Assembly (NCBI RefSeq): GCF_000331735.1
Contig: NC_020126.1
Location: 9,489,501 to 9,553,500, forward strand
Length of the DNA stretch: 64,000 nucleotides
Reading direction: 5' to 3'
From: Myxococcus stipitatus DSM 14675
GTDB lineage: Bacteria; Myxococcota; Myxococcia; Myxococcales; Myxococcaceae
Within the stretch, counting starts at the first letter, position 1; every line of letters begins with the position of its first letter. The translations under genes and the position numbers were made by a program. A model generated the notes under the pieces. The model saw nothing but the letters and a program-made list of their open reading frames with translations. It was not told the DNA's origin and did no database searches. This document shows positions 26,596 through 35,476 of this stretch, one piece after another.

Positions 26596-27663
26596 TCACC
26601 AGAGCATGTCCTGGTCCTCGGTGACGCCGGGCAGGTTGGAGAGCTGGAGCGTCTTGCTCCCCACCTTCACCGTGCCCTCGAAGAGGCCCACCGGCTGCGC
26701 GAAGTGGCTGATGACCAGGCGCAGGTTGCGCTCCTCGCGGTGGACGTAGAAGGGCTGGAAGCGCAGGTCCAACGCGCCGTCCGCCGTCGTCAGCCTCCAC
26801 GGCGCCATCAGGTTCTTCGTGTCGTACTCGAAGCGCGCGCGCGCCAGCGGGTACAGCCGGTCTCCCAGCCAGAGCGCGTTCTCGTTGGCCTCGGTCGCGC
26901 TCTCGTTGAAGCCCTCGACGAGGTTCAAGCCGATGGGCGTGCCATCCGCCAGCCGTCCGGAGGCGAAGGCCCAGCGCCAGGCCGTGTGCCGCGCCAGATA
27001 GCCCTGCGTGTAGTCGATGCCACCCACGCCGCCGTCCAGCCGGAAGCGCTTGCCGCCCACCTCCAGGCTGCCGAAGGACAAGAGGCCGTTGCGCTTCATC
27101 GTGACGTTGACGAGCCCGTCTCCCTGCACGGGTGCAATCACCGTCAGCGCGGGAGGGCCTCCGGCCACGAGCAGCTCGCCGTTCCACTGGAAGGTGTTGA
27201 GGCTGCCGGTGCGCATGCGGCTGACGTCCACCTGCACCTGGTAGCGCTCGTCCTCCTCGCCCCGGCGGATGGCCAGCTTCCCGCCCAGCGTGCGGAAGGA
27301 CGCGTTGAGTCCCGCGCCCGGCTTGTCGCCCAGGGACACCATGGGGCCCGGAGCGCCCAGGAAGCTCACGTCACACAGGACCTTGCGCTCGCGCAGGTCG
27401 ATGGCCACGGCGAAGGCGCTGGACGAGTACCCCAGGTCCACCACCGCGAAGAGCGCCGCCACCTCTTGCGTGGCGGTGAAGGTGTAGTGCCAGCGCTTGC
27501 GCTTGAGCAGCCGCGTGGTCCGGGCCGGGGCCCACTTCCCCAGCAGTCGGGGGAGGTCCACCTCGGGCAGCTCGCCCTGGTAGGTACCGAAGCGCGGCTC
27601 CCCTTGCGTGGTGGCCACGGACTCCGGCGCCAGGGGAAGGAGGGCATCTTTCTCGGGCGTCAT
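26596..27663 (-). CDS. DUF2804 domain-containing protein
   Basis: 355 residues covering essentially the whole DUF2804 family. Characteristic pieces are a KRWHYTFTAT strand, VVDLGYSSSAFAVAIDL, GGVGGIDYTQGYLARHTAWRWAFASG (split by variable residues) and LVEGFNESATEANEN near 235-250. No signal peptide. The family is predicted to be beta-rich and lipocalin-like (related to hydroxyneurosporene synthase/CrtC-type folds), but its function is not known. It is transcribed alone, with a hairpin after its stop. Confidence 0.85.
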   Translation of the reverse strand: MTPEKDALLPLAPESVATTQGEPRFGTYQGELPEVDLPRLLGKWAPARTTRLLKRKRWHYTFTATQEVAALFAVVDLGYSSSAFAVAIDLRERKVLCDVSFLGAPGPMVSLGDKPGAGLNASFRTLGGKLAIRRGEEDERYQVQVDVSRMRTGSLNTFQWNGELLVAGGPPALTVIAPVQGDGLVNVTMKRNGLLSFGSLEVGGKRFRLDGGVGGIDYTQGYLARHTAWRWAFASGRLADGTPIGLNLVEGFNESATEANENALWLGDRLYPLARARFEYDTKNLMAPWRLTTADGALDLRFQPFYVHREERNLRLVISHFAQPVGLFEGTVKVGSKTLQLSNLPGVTEDQDMLW

Positions 27664-27758
27664 CTCGCCCCATTGGAAGCGAACCCGCGGCCATTGTCAT
27701 CCACGCTGGTGCCCCCGAGGCGCCAACAGACGCCTCGGAGACACTGTCCGCCCCGTCC

Positions 27759-28931
27759 TCAGCTCCGGCCGAAGACGATGCGCTCGTCGCCCAGCAGCCG
27801 GGTCACGGCGCGCAGGGCCACCCACGCCACCGCGACGCTGGACGCCGAGGCGAGGAGGAAGGGCAGCGGCCGGAGCATCTCGCCACGCAGCACCTCGCCC
27901 GCCAGCAACTCCTGCCCCAGCACCGGCACCGCGAACATCCACAGCTCCGACTTCATCGGCATGAGCGACAGCACGACGCCCGGCGCCATGGGCACCATCA
28001 TCAGCAGGTTCAGGTAGAGCTGAGCCTCCTTGAAGGAGCGTGCATAGGTGGACACCCACATCTGGGCCGCCGAGGCCGCCAGCGTCAGCGGGAGCACCGT
28101 GACGAGCATCACGCCGATGAAGGCCGCGTCCGGGTGGACCGTCACGCCCAGGTCCTCCAGCGGCGCGCGCTTCAGGGCCAGGACGAAGCCCATCATCGTC
28201 ACCACCGTCGCGAACACCGACATGACGACGGTGGCCGCCCACTTGCCCAGCACCACCACGCCCCTGGGCGCGGGGTTGAGCAGCAAGGGCTCCAGCGAGC
28301 CGCGCTCGCGCTCCCCCGCCAGCGCATCACTCGCCAGCTGGAGTCCCCCGGCGAAGGTGACCATCACCAGGAAGAGCGGCACCATGTTGAGCCACTGCGC
28401 CGCGCTTTGCGCGGGCGTCGCCAGGTCCGCGTCCGCCACGCGCACGGCCATGGCGAGCTCGGGCGAGACGCCGCGCGCATACAGCCGCTGACTCCCCACC
28501 TGCCCCGAGTAGGCCTCCAGGAGCCTCCGGGCCCGCTGCACCGGGACGATAGCCGAGCGCCGCGAGCTGTCCGCCACCAGACGCACCTCCGCCGTGTGTC
28601 CCCGGGAGAAGTCGCGGCCGTAGTCCTCCGGCACCACCAGCACCATGTCGAGCGCGCCGTCGCGGACGCGCTCCTCGTAGTTCGCGGGGGCGTCCTCGAG
28701 AATCGCCCCCTGTCGCTCCAGGAAGGACATGAGGCTGGGCGCATGCTCGCGCCCCACCACGGCCAGCTCCACCGGCTGGTCCCTGCGCATCATGGACGCC
28801 ACCATCTGCAGCGTCAGGAGCGTCATCAGCGGCCCCAGCACCGGCAGCATCATGACGGTGAGCAGCGAGCGCTTGTCCCGCAGATGGTCCCGCATCTCCT
28901 TGCGAAAGACCGTACCGACCTGGCGTCTCAT
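27759..28931 (-). CDS. ABC-2 type transporter permease (NatB-like)
   Basis: 390 residues with one N-terminal span (~25-45), a large extracytoplasmic domain (~50-175) and about five C-terminal spans. The cytoplasmic start VGTVFRKEMRDHLRDKRSL and the GERERGSLEPLLLNP signature before the second span are hallmarks of NatB/ABC-2 permeases. Its start overlaps the ATPase stop by four bases, so the two are translationally coupled and form an exporter. Known relatives export sodium ions or hydrophobic compounds; the substrate here is not determinable. Confidence 0.88.
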   Translation of the reverse strand: MRRQVGTVFRKEMRDHLRDKRSLLTVMMLPVLGPLMTLLTLQMVASMMRRDQPVELAVVGREHAPSLMSFLERQGAILEDAPANYEERVRDGALDMVLVVPEDYGRDFSRGHTAEVRLVADSSRRSAIVPVQRARRLLEAYSGQVGSQRLYARGVSPELAMAVRVADADLATPAQSAAQWLNMVPLFLVMVTFAGGLQLASDALAGERERGSLEPLLLNPAPRGVVVLGKWAATVVMSVFATVVTMMGFVLALKRAPLEDLGVTVHPDAAFIGVMLVTVLPLTLAASAAQMWVSTYARSFKEAQLYLNLLMMVPMAPGVVLSLMPMKSELWMFAVPVLGQELLAGEVLRGEMLRPLPFLLASASSVAVAWVALRAVTRLLGDERIVFGRS

Positions 28932-29662
28932 GACGTCAACCCCTGCTCACTGCCGATGGTCGCGACGAAGGCTTCTTCCAGGTTGTCCTTGCCGGTGCTC
29001 GCGCGCAGCGCGTCCGGCGTCCCGTCCGCCACCACCCGCCCCCGCGCCACCACGACGATGCGCTCACACAGCGCCGCCACCTCCTGCATGACGTGGCTGG
29101 AGAAGACGACGCAGCGCCCCTCGTCCCGGAGCCGCCGCAGCAACGTGCGCACCGCGCGGGTGCTCATCACATCCAGCCCGTTGGTGGGCTCGTCCAAGAG
29201 CACGTTGCGCGGCCCGTGCACCAGCGCCCGCGCCAGCGCCACCTTCACGCGCTCGCCCTGGCTGAAGCCCTCCACGCGCCGGTCCGCGATGTCCTTCATG
29301 TCCAGGAGGTCCACCAGCTCGTCCACGCGCTTGTCGAGCGCCGCGCCGGACAGCCCGTGCAGCTCGCCGTAGTAGCGCGCGTGCTCGCGGGCGGTGAGCC
29401 GGGGGTACAGGCCGCGCGCATCCGGCAGGACGCCCAGCGCGCGCCGCACGTCCTCGGGGCGGCTCACCACGTCCACGCCGTCCACCGTCGCCGAGCCGCC
29501 ATCCGGCCGCACCAGCGTGTAGAGCATGCGCAGCGTCGTCGTCTTGCCCGCGCCGTTGGGGCCCAGCAGGCCCGTGATCATTCCATCCTCGGCGGTGAAG
29601 GACACATCCTCCACGGCCGTCACCTTCCCGAAGCGCTTGTGCAGGTTCGTTGCTCGAATCAT
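28928..29662 (-). CDS. ABC transporter ATP-binding protein (NatA-like)
   Basis: 244 residues from the ATG giving MIRATNLHKRFG, which follows a GGAGGAG ribosome binding site; longer upstream frame runs into the previous gene. Walker A GPNGAGKTT is at 34-42, the signature FSQGERVKVALARAL near 135-150 and Walker B VLLDEPTNGLD directly after it. It powers the permease encoded next. It follows a lipoprotein hydrolase gene by 13 bases, making a three-gene operon. Confidence 0.93.
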   Translation of the reverse strand: MIRATNLHKRFGKVTAVEDVSFTAEDGMITGLLGPNGAGKTTTLRMLYTLVRPDGGSATVDGVDVVSRPEDVRRALGVLPDARGLYPRLTAREHARYYGELHGLSGAALDKRVDELVDLLDMKDIADRRVEGFSQGERVKVALARALVHGPRNVLLDEPTNGLDVMSTRAVRTLLRRLRDEGRCVVFSSHVMQEVAALCERIVVVARGRVVADGTPDALRASTGKDNLEEAFVATIGSEQGLTS

Positions 29663-29675
29663 CGCGCGCTCCTCC

Positions 29676-31178
29676 TCAGGGCACGGAGCCGGCGAAAGTC
29701 GTGAACAGTGGAGGCCGGGACACCTTGCCCCCACACGAGGTCTTCAGGTTCGCCACGCTGCCCTGCGCCACCACCTCCGCCATCAGCGCGCGCACGCAGG
29801 CGACGCCCTGGGTGTTGTGGCCCACGCCCGGCGACACCACGTGCAGGCTGTTCTTCAACGTGCGCATCGCCTCCTCACCCCATGAGGGCGGCGTCACCGG
29901 GTCCAGCTCTCCGGAGAGCAGCAGCGTGGGCACGTCGGAGACCACCGGCTCGCGGAAGTCCGGGGGCAGCGTCGCGCGAGGCCAGTCCGCGCACGCGGCC
30001 AGCGTCTCCATCCCCATGGTGGTGCCAATCCACGTCCCCTTCGACTCGCGCTCCACCGCCGCGGCGTCGAAGTAGGGCGCATCCTCCGCGCAGACCACGG
30101 CGAACTGGAGCCCCCGGTTCAGCGACTTCTCCAGCTTCCCCATCCCCAGGCTCAGCGCGACGAAGGGCGACCAGTCATCCCGCGTCACCCGGTCCAGCAT
30201 CAAAGGCACCAGCGACGACGACTCCGCGATGTAGAGCTGCTGGAACACGCCACCCAGCAGGGCCTGCCGCGAGACGACAATCTCCTCCAGCACGCCCGTG
30301 CGAGGGTGCGCCACCTTCACGCGCGCGGGCGCCTCCGCGAGCTTCGCCAGCAGCGCCTCCGTGCGCGAGCGCAGCGCGGGGAAGCTCTTCTCGCAGGCCG
30401 CGTCCTGCTCGCAGTGGGACAGGAGCATGTCCAGCGCGCGCTGCGCATCGCGCGGCATGTACAGCGGGAGCGTCAACCCCATGGGCGCCACGCCGTCGAG
30501 GATGGCGGTGCGCACGCGCTCGGGAAACTGGCGCATGTACACCAGCGCCGCGCGCGTGCCGTAGGACACACCCCAGAGATTGACCTTCTCGTACCCCAGC
30601 GCCGCGCGCACCTCGTCCAGGTCCGCCACGGAGATGGGCGTGGTGTACTGACGCACGTCCGCGTCCCAGTGCTTCCGGCACTCGCGCAGGCGCGCCATCG
30701 TCGCCGTGTCGTCGAAGTGGGCGGACAGCCCCGCCTCCTCCTCCACGAACTCACACTCGAGCGGACTGCCCTCTCCAGTGCCCCGCATGTCCATCAGCAC
30801 GATGTCGCGCTGGCGGCGGATGCGCTCCACCCCGCCCAGCATCATCCCCGCCTGGGTGGCCGCCTGCCCGGGGCCTCCCACCAGGAACACCAGCGGGTCC
30901 GGCTGGGGCTGGGCCGCCAGCGCCGGCACCACCGCCACCCGCAGCGACAGCTTGCGCCCCGTCCGAGCCGCGCGGTCCTCGAAGACCTCATGTGTGCCGC
31001 ACAGCGCGGGCGTCGCCAACCCCTCCAACCGACAGGGCTTCAGCTCCAAGGTGCGCCGCGGAGCGCTGGAGCTCCCCTGGGAGCACGACGCCAGCACCAC
31101 CGCCAAGAGCCCGAACATCCAGCCGCGTCGAACGCCACGGGTGATGTGGACCCCTCCTCTGGATAGCGGACTCTTCAT
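29676..31178 (-). CDS. Secreted lipoprotein alpha/beta hydrolase (S33, TAP-like C-terminal domain)
   Basis: 500 residues. The signal peptide ends in lipobox LASC (lipidated Cys32). The hydrolase core has HGG-type oxyanion segment VGGPGQ, nucleophile GVSYGT (Ser205), Asp in SGELDPVTPP (~426) and His in GVGHNTQG (~454). The last ~90 residues match the TAP-like C-terminal domain of tripeptidyl aminopeptidases, so peptide hydrolysis at the cell envelope is likely. It heads an operon with an ABC exporter. Possible joint roles, such as processing or detoxifying an exported or imported peptide, are inference. Confidence 0.88.
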   Translation of the reverse strand: MKSPLSRGGVHITRGVRRGWMFGLLAVVLASCSQGSSSAPRRTLELKPCRLEGLATPALCGTHEVFEDRAARTGRKLSLRVAVVPALAAQPQPDPLVFLVGGPGQAATQAGMMLGGVERIRRQRDIVLMDMRGTGEGSPLECEFVEEEAGLSAHFDDTATMARLRECRKHWDADVRQYTTPISVADLDEVRAALGYEKVNLWGVSYGTRAALVYMRQFPERVRTAILDGVAPMGLTLPLYMPRDAQRALDMLLSHCEQDAACEKSFPALRSRTEALLAKLAEAPARVKVAHPRTGVLEEIVVSRQALLGGVFQQLYIAESSSLVPLMLDRVTRDDWSPFVALSLGMGKLEKSLNRGLQFAVVCAEDAPYFDAAAVERESKGTWIGTTMGMETLAACADWPRATLPPDFREPVVSDVPTLLLSGELDPVTPPSWGEEAMRTLKNSLHVVSPGVGHNTQGVACVRALMAEVVAQGSVANLKTSCGGKVSRPPLFTTFAGSVP

Positions 31179-31324
31179 GTGTGTCCCCCGACTATAGAAC
31201 GTGACGGGGAAAGGCCGATTGCCAGCGCGCCGGCCCTCGCTTCGCGGTACACCTTGCGGCCAAGAATCCCCCGGAACGCGCGGGTGTGAATCCCACGCGG
31301 GAAGGGCCGTCTGGTGATACGCCC

Positions 31325-32167
31325 ATGCCCACGATGAAACGCGCCGCCCTCGTCCTGGTTGCCCTCACCTTCACCACGCTCAGCGGCTGCGCCGCCCTCC
31401 AGAGCGCCCTGAAGAGCGCCTTCAAGAAGCCCACCCTCACCTTCAAGACGGCCCGGCTCTCCAGCGCCTCGCTCTCCGACGCCACCGTCGACCTCGTCTA
31501 CGAGGTCAACAACCCCAACGGCTTCGGCCTGGAACTGGCGTCGGTGGACTACGCCTTCTTCGTCGAGGGCAAGCAGGTGGTGGCCGGCAAGCCGCGCAAG
31601 GGCCTGGACCTCAAGGCCAATGGCAGGAGCGAGCTCGTCTTCCCCGCCAACGTGAAGTTCGCGGACATCGCCCCCGTCGTGGAGACCTTCCTCAACAAGG
31701 ACCAGGCCGCCTACAAGGCCCAGGGCAGCGTGGGCGTCCAGACGCCCATCGGCGTGCTGTCCTTCCCCCTCCAGAAGGAGGGCACCTTCGACGTCCCGAA
31801 GATTCCCCAGGTCAGCTTCCAGCAGCCGCGCATCACCAGCATCAACCTCACCAGCGCCACGGTGGAGTTCCCCCTGGCCATCACCAACCGCAACAGCTTC
31901 CCCCTGCCCATCGCCGGCATCACCGGCGCGCTCAAGGTCGCCGGGGCGGATGTGGGCACGCTGTCCACCGGCAACCTGGGCATGCTCGACGGCAGTGGGA
32001 CCAAGCAGGTGTCCCTGCCGCTCACCATCCACTTCGCGCGCGCGGCCTCCGCCGCCATGGCCCTGCGCTCGGGGGGCAACGCCAAGCTGAGCCTGGACGG
32101 ACGCCTCACCTCCGACACCCAGTCCGTGCCCCTCAACCTGAACCAGCTCGTCAACATCGTGAAATGA
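31325..32167 (+). CDS. LEA type 2 (WHy-domain) lipoprotein
   Basis: 280 residues. The signal peptide ends in lipobox LSGC, so it is a lipoprotein. Two LEA14/WHy-type beta domains follow: the first has VDLVYEVNNPNGFGLEL, the second VEFPLAITNRNSFPLPI, each with the signature of a hydrophobic strand followed by N-P/R-N. Known: LEA-14 domains bind membranes or client proteins under desiccation and are common in myxobacterial lipoproteins. MPTMKRAAL and MKRAAL are both possible starts, three codons apart; I chose the first. No strong ribosome binding site is visible. Confidence 0.85.
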   Translation: MPTMKRAALVLVALTFTTLSGCAALQSALKSAFKKPTLTFKTARLSSASLSDATVDLVYEVNNPNGFGLELASVDYAFFVEGKQVVAGKPRKGLDLKANGRSELVFPANVKFADIAPVVETFLNKDQAAYKAQGSVGVQTPIGVLSFPLQKEGTFDVPKIPQVSFQQPRITSINLTSATVEFPLAITNRNSFPLPIAGITGALKVAGADVGTLSTGNLGMLDGSGTKQVSLPLTIHFARAASAAMALRSGGNAKLSLDGRLTSDTQSVPLNLNQLVNIVK

Positions 32168-32215
32168 CGGCTGTCCGGGCGCCGGGCGGGCGGAAGTCAA
32201 CCTCCCGGTTGTTCC

Positions 32216-32247
32216 AGGGCGCCCTAGCCGTTACGGTTGGGCGCCCT
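32216..32247 (+). terminator. 9-bp hairpin between the LEA lipoprotein gene and panD
   Basis: AGGGCGCCC (32216-32224) pairs with GGGCGCCCT (32239-32247) around a 14-base loop. It sits 49 bases after one stop and 15 before the next start. It can be a terminator for the upstream gene or a leader structure for panD. Confidence 0.4.
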
Positions 32248-32261
32248 TCGGGACACACGCC

Positions 32262-32654
32262 ATGAGCCGCATCCTCTTCAAGTCCAAGATCCACCGCGCG
32301 ACGGTGACGCAGGCCGACCTGGATTACGAAGGTTCGGTCACCATCGACCGCAACCTCCTCCACGCCGCGGACATCGTCCCGTATGAGAAGGTCGCTGTCT
32401 GGAACGTCACCCGCGGAACCCGACTGGAGACGTACGCCCTGGAGGGTGAGCCCGGCAGCGGCGTCATCTGCATCAACGGCGCCGCCGCGCACCTCAACCA
32501 GCCGGGGGACCTGGTCATCCTCGCCACCTTCACCGAGGTGGAGGAGTCCAAGGTCCGCGACTGGAAGCCCACGGTGGTGTTCGTCGACGGGAAGAACCGC
32601 ATCGTCCCCGGGCGCACAGAAGAAGTGCCGGGCCCCGCGCGACGGAGCGCGTGA
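32262..32654 (+). CDS. panD: Aspartate 1-decarboxylase
   Basis: 130 residues, the standard size. The self-cleavage site Gly24-Ser25 lies in DYEGSVTID; Ser25 becomes the pyruvoyl group. Lys9, Tyr22 and the NGAAAHL block (~72-78) are all in place. It makes beta-alanine from aspartate for pantothenate and coenzyme A. No other pantothenate genes are adjacent. The start MSRILFKSKIH matches the family exactly. Confidence 0.97.
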   Translation: MSRILFKSKIHRATVTQADLDYEGSVTIDRNLLHAADIVPYEKVAVWNVTRGTRLETYALEGEPGSGVICINGAAAHLNQPGDLVILATFTEVEESKVRDWKPTVVFVDGKNRIVPGRTEEVPGPARRSA

Positions 32655-32755
32655 GACGTTTGCCCGCCTTTTCCGGCGGCTTTTCCCTCCGCGTGCCTTT
32701 TGCCATGCTCGGCCCTCCTTTACCGGGGGCCCATGGCCCCGGAGGCAACACCACG

Positions 32756-33199
32756 ATGAGGCGGATGTGGGTGGGAGCCAGCGTGCTCGCGCTGGGGCTC
32801 TCTGGCTGTACGGGCGTGGGCTCCTTCCGGCCCAACCCCAATGACGAGGACCCGCTCTATGGAGCCATCCCCGTCGTCCGGGCACCTTCCCAGACGCGCT
32901 GCGCGGGCCACGGGAAGTCCTCCGTGCGCGCCCACTGCGATGACGCCCTCTACCTGGGCACCGAGTACACCCGCCGCCTCTCCGTGGGCGACGAGGTCTG
33001 CCTGGAAGGAGGTTACGGCGAGGAGCCGGGCTTCGCGTGCAAGGCCCGCGCGGCCGTCATCGACACCTCCCCCAACCAGGTGAAGCTCGAGGTGCGAGGG
33101 GCCAAGCCCGACTCGCGCTGGTTCAATGTGGAGATGCGCCACGCCTGGTATGAAGAAGGCGCGCTCGTGGACCTCTACCTCGCCGAGCGGGGTTATTAG
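32756..33199 (+). CDS. Small lipoprotein of unknown function
   Basis: 147 residues from the ATG preceded by GGAGG; open frame further upstream overlaps panD and is not used. The signal peptide ends in lipobox LSGC. The mature part has four further cysteines (TRCAGHG, AHCDDAL, EVCLEGG, GFACKAR), consistent with two disulfides in the periplasm or outer membrane. C-terminal half is beta-rich. I do not recognise the family. It is followed after 17 bases by an EcsC-like gene, likely co-transcribed. Confidence 0.7.
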   Translation: MRRMWVGASVLALGLSGCTGVGSFRPNPNDEDPLYGAIPVVRAPSQTRCAGHGKSSVRAHCDDALYLGTEYTRRLSVGDEVCLEGGYGEEPGFACKARAAVIDTSPNQVKLEVRGAKPDSRWFNVEMRHAWYEEGALVDLYLAERGY

Positions 33200-33216
33200 A
33201 CGACAGGAGGGGCTCG

Positions 33217-33846
33217 ATGGCCTTCTACGACAGCGTGGCGGAACGCCTGGCCTTCATGAAGAAGCTGACCCCGGCGGAGCTCAAGAAGCTGGGCTCGGCG
33301 CGGCTGTCGGACATCGTCCTCCAGGAGACAAAGCGCGCCCGGGTCCGGGTGGCGGAGCTGGAGAAGCGCTACCCCCGGGCGGAGGTCCGGGAGTTGGCCC
33401 AGCGGCTGGTGGATGAGAAGAAGAACCTGGCCAGCATGGTGGGCGGCGTCAGCGGCGTCTTCGGGCTGGTGGCCCTGCCCGCGGACCTGCTGTTCATGGC
33501 CTATCTGCAAATCATCCTGCTGACGGACGTGGCCACGCTCTACAAGGTCAACCTCAAGAGCGAGCGCGCCCGGGCGGAGATGCTGGACCTGTTCGGTTAT
33601 GCCAACGGCCTGGGGCCCATGCAGCGCTCCAGCCCGAAGGTGCTCGGGAAGCTGGCGGCGATGCTGCTGGAGAAGGGCGGCCTCCACACCCTGGGGAGGG
33701 CCATGCCGCTGGTGGCCGCGCCCATCACCGCCTACTTCAACAACCAGCACATCCAACGGGTGGGTGAGCAGGCGGTCCGCTTCTACGAGGGCTTCGACAA
33801 GGCCCACGCCAAGGCCCGGGCCCAGCGCCACCAGCAGACCGGCTGA
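33217..33846 (+). CDS. EcsC-like protein
   Basis: 209 residues. The core (~65-185) has GVFGLVALPADLLFMAYLQIILLTDVATLY, here cited in parts: a glycine-rich hydrophobic helix pair as found in EcsC-family proteins, then GLHTLGRAMPLVAAPITAYFN. The N-terminal ~60 residues are charged and helical. Known EcsC is a poorly understood partner of a Bacillus ABC transporter; in other phyla the domain occurs alone. ATG start with AGGAGG just upstream. Probably membrane-associated. Confidence 0.7.
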   Translation: MAFYDSVAERLAFMKKLTPAELKKLGSARLSDIVLQETKRARVRVAELEKRYPRAEVRELAQRLVDEKKNLASMVGGVSGVFGLVALPADLLFMAYLQIILLTDVATLYKVNLKSERARAEMLDLFGYANGLGPMQRSSPKVLGKLAAMLLEKGGLHTLGRAMPLVAAPITAYFNNQHIQRVGEQAVRFYEGFDKAHAKARAQRHQQTG

Positions 33847-34007
33847 CGCCCGGCGCGGAAAAAAGTCTCAACGCTTCCGATATGGCTTCTTCGCCAGGGC
33901 GTTCCCGTTTCCAAGCGGGGGTGTGAATCCCCAGCCATGGCGGGCGACCGTTCAGCCTGTCCCACATGCTGGCGGGGACGCATCGCCCGGGAGACGGAGG
34001 CACGAAG

Positions 34008-34577
34008 ATGTCCGAGCTTTCGGTGGAAGTGCGGGTGCAGGTGGCGCGGTTGCGGAACCTCATCATCGACGTCGCGCGGTGTGGCGCCCTCGGCAGCCCC
34101 ATAGGCTCCTTGCCTCACCACGAGCTGGACCCCATGGAGGTGCAGGCCATCTGGTGGCTGAAGGCGGAGAGCCTGCTGCCCGTCAATGTCCTCGCCGACC
34201 GCCTGGGCGGCATCGCCCTCCCCCGGCTGAGCCGGCTGTTGGACCGGCTGGAGGACGCCAAGCTCGTCCAGCGCGAGCGCTCCGTGCGGCATGATCGCCG
34301 TCGGGTGCGCGTGCGCCTCACGGAGCAGGGGCGGGCCCTGGCGGAGAACGCGGACTCGGTGGTGCAGGAGCGCATGGCGCGGCTCTTGATGCCCCTGGGC
34401 GGCGAGCAGCGCAGCGCGCTGATTGACCTCCTGGAGGGCTGGGTGGAGGCCCTGGGCTGCTGGAATCGCGCGGAGGAGATGGCCGCCGAGGAGTCCGACG
34501 CGGACGCCGCCCGCGAGCCCCACCACGCGCGGCTGCCCTCCCTCGAGGACGTGGGCGTCACCGCCAACGCGGCCTGA
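34008..34577 (+). CDS. MarR-family transcriptional regulator
   Basis: 189 residues from the ATG giving MSELSVEVRV, behind a GGAG site. The winged helix covers ~45-125: LLPVNVLADRLGGIALPRLSRLLDRLEDAKLV cited in parts, then the wing SVRHDRRRVRVRLTEQG. Helical dimerisation ends flank it. The C-terminal ~35 residues are an acidic extension. Known MarR proteins repress neighbouring genes and respond to phenolics or oxidants. The target here is not evident; the next gene is 297 bases downstream with its own promoter-like region. Confidence 0.88.
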   Translation: MSELSVEVRVQVARLRNLIIDVARCGALGSPIGSLPHHELDPMEVQAIWWLKAESLLPVNVLADRLGGIALPRLSRLLDRLEDAKLVQRERSVRHDRRRVRVRLTEQGRALAENADSVVQERMARLLMPLGGEQRSALIDLLEGWVEALGCWNRAEEMAAEESDADAAREPHHARLPSLEDVGVTANAA

Positions 34578-34873
34578 CGTCTCGCCGCACCGGGGCTGGC
34601 GCTCGACGCCGCCCCTGCCTCGCACGCTTCAGCCGCTCCCATCGGTCGAGCCCGGACCCGCGATGACCTCGTGGTGGCCCTGCTCCCGCACGAGCTGAAG
34701 CAACCCCGCACCGCCCCACGCGCACCGCCGCCAGGCCGACCCGGGGCATCGCGCGCCCTCTAAATGCAACTTGATTACTTTTAGATATCGATTGCATATT
34801 GCGGGCGCAGTTGTTGTCCACCCCCCCCTGCCGTCACCGCACTTCCGCGGTCTCACACCCGGAGAAATCCCTC
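34578..34873 (+). other. Intergenic region with weak hairpin and AT-rich promoter-like block
   Basis: A GGGGC...GCCCC hairpin with an inner GGCG/CGCC step (34594-34618) may end the MarR transcript. From 34761 to 34800 the sequence turns markedly AT-rich against a GC-rich background. That block contains TTGATT, a run of T, GATATC and GCATAT, and is the likely promoter of the next lipoprotein gene. Confidence 0.45.
34765..34778 (+). promoter_or_regulatory. AT-rich element TGCAACTTGATTAC upstream of HxCxH lipoprotein 1
   Basis: Twelve of 14 bases match TGCAACTCAATTAC at 35747-35760, upstream of the next related gene. It lies 96 bases before its start codon. Candidate regulator site or promoter part. 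Confidence 0.4.
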
Positions 34874-35476
34874 ATGTCGTCGTGTCCTTCGTTACCGAAG
34901 TCCTTGTTCGCCAGCGGCGTGGTGCTGCTGCTCGTGGGTTGTGGCGCGCCCACCGAGGAGGAATGGGAGTCGCTCGAATCGGAGGTCTCCACCTCCGAGG
35001 CCGCGCTGCTGCCCGCGTGCCCCGCGTCACCCGAGCTGTCCGAGGTCGTCGAGCACGCCTGCGTGCACGCGGAGAACGGCCCGTTCCAGCCCGTCACCGC
35101 CGCGGCCCTGGGCGCCCCCGTGCTGGTGGACGTCAGCACGCCTCACACCACGTACAAGCTCACCCTCCCCACCAGCACCCAGTCCTGGGGGTGGGCGGGC
35201 CGCGTCTCGTTCCTCCCGGATGCGTCCGGTGAGTTCGCGTTCATGCTGTCGAGAGTTCGGGGGCTGCGCATCTACGACGCGGCGACCGGCGTCGAGGTGG
35301 CGCGCGAGTGCCGCTACCAGGTCCCCGCGGATGTCTGTGGAGCGCTGAAGACAGCCATCGTCGCGGACCTCCAGGCGGACACGGAATACCACCTGGAGTT
35401 CCAGGCGCTCCTGTCCCGCAACGCGTCCTTCTCGCTGCTCATCGAGGAGGCGGCCCACCACCCCCACGCGGGCTGA
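34874..35476 (+). CDS. Lipoprotein with HxCxH domain, paralogue 1
   Basis: 200 residues from the ATG giving MSSCPSLPKS; upstream frame has no signal. The signal peptide ends in lipobox LVGC (Cys23), then an acidic Ser/Glu-rich linker. A ~130-residue beta-rich domain follows, beginning EHACVHAENG (HACVHA at 61-66), then VDVSTPHTTYKLTLP and a second conserved Cys in DVCGALK. The same pattern recurs in the next two genes, so the three are paralogues by my alignment. H-x-C-x-H could bind a metal, or the two Cys could form a disulfide; both are inference. Family not recognised. Confidence 0.75.
   Translation: MSSCPSLPKSLFASGVVLLLVGCGAPTEEEWESLESEVSTSEAALLPACPASPELSEVVEHACVHAENGPFQPVTAAALGAPVLVDVSTPHTTYKLTLPTSTQSWGWAGRVSFLPDASGEFAFMLSRVRGLRIYDAATGVEVARECRYQVPADVCGALKTAIVADLQADTEYHLEFQALLSRNASFSLLIEEAAHHPHAG

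Noticed and set aside
31281..33933. Identical 13-mer GGGTGTGAATCCC near 31281 and 33919
   Set aside because: In 64 kb several 13-mer coincidences are expected by chance; the distances to the downstream starts differ.
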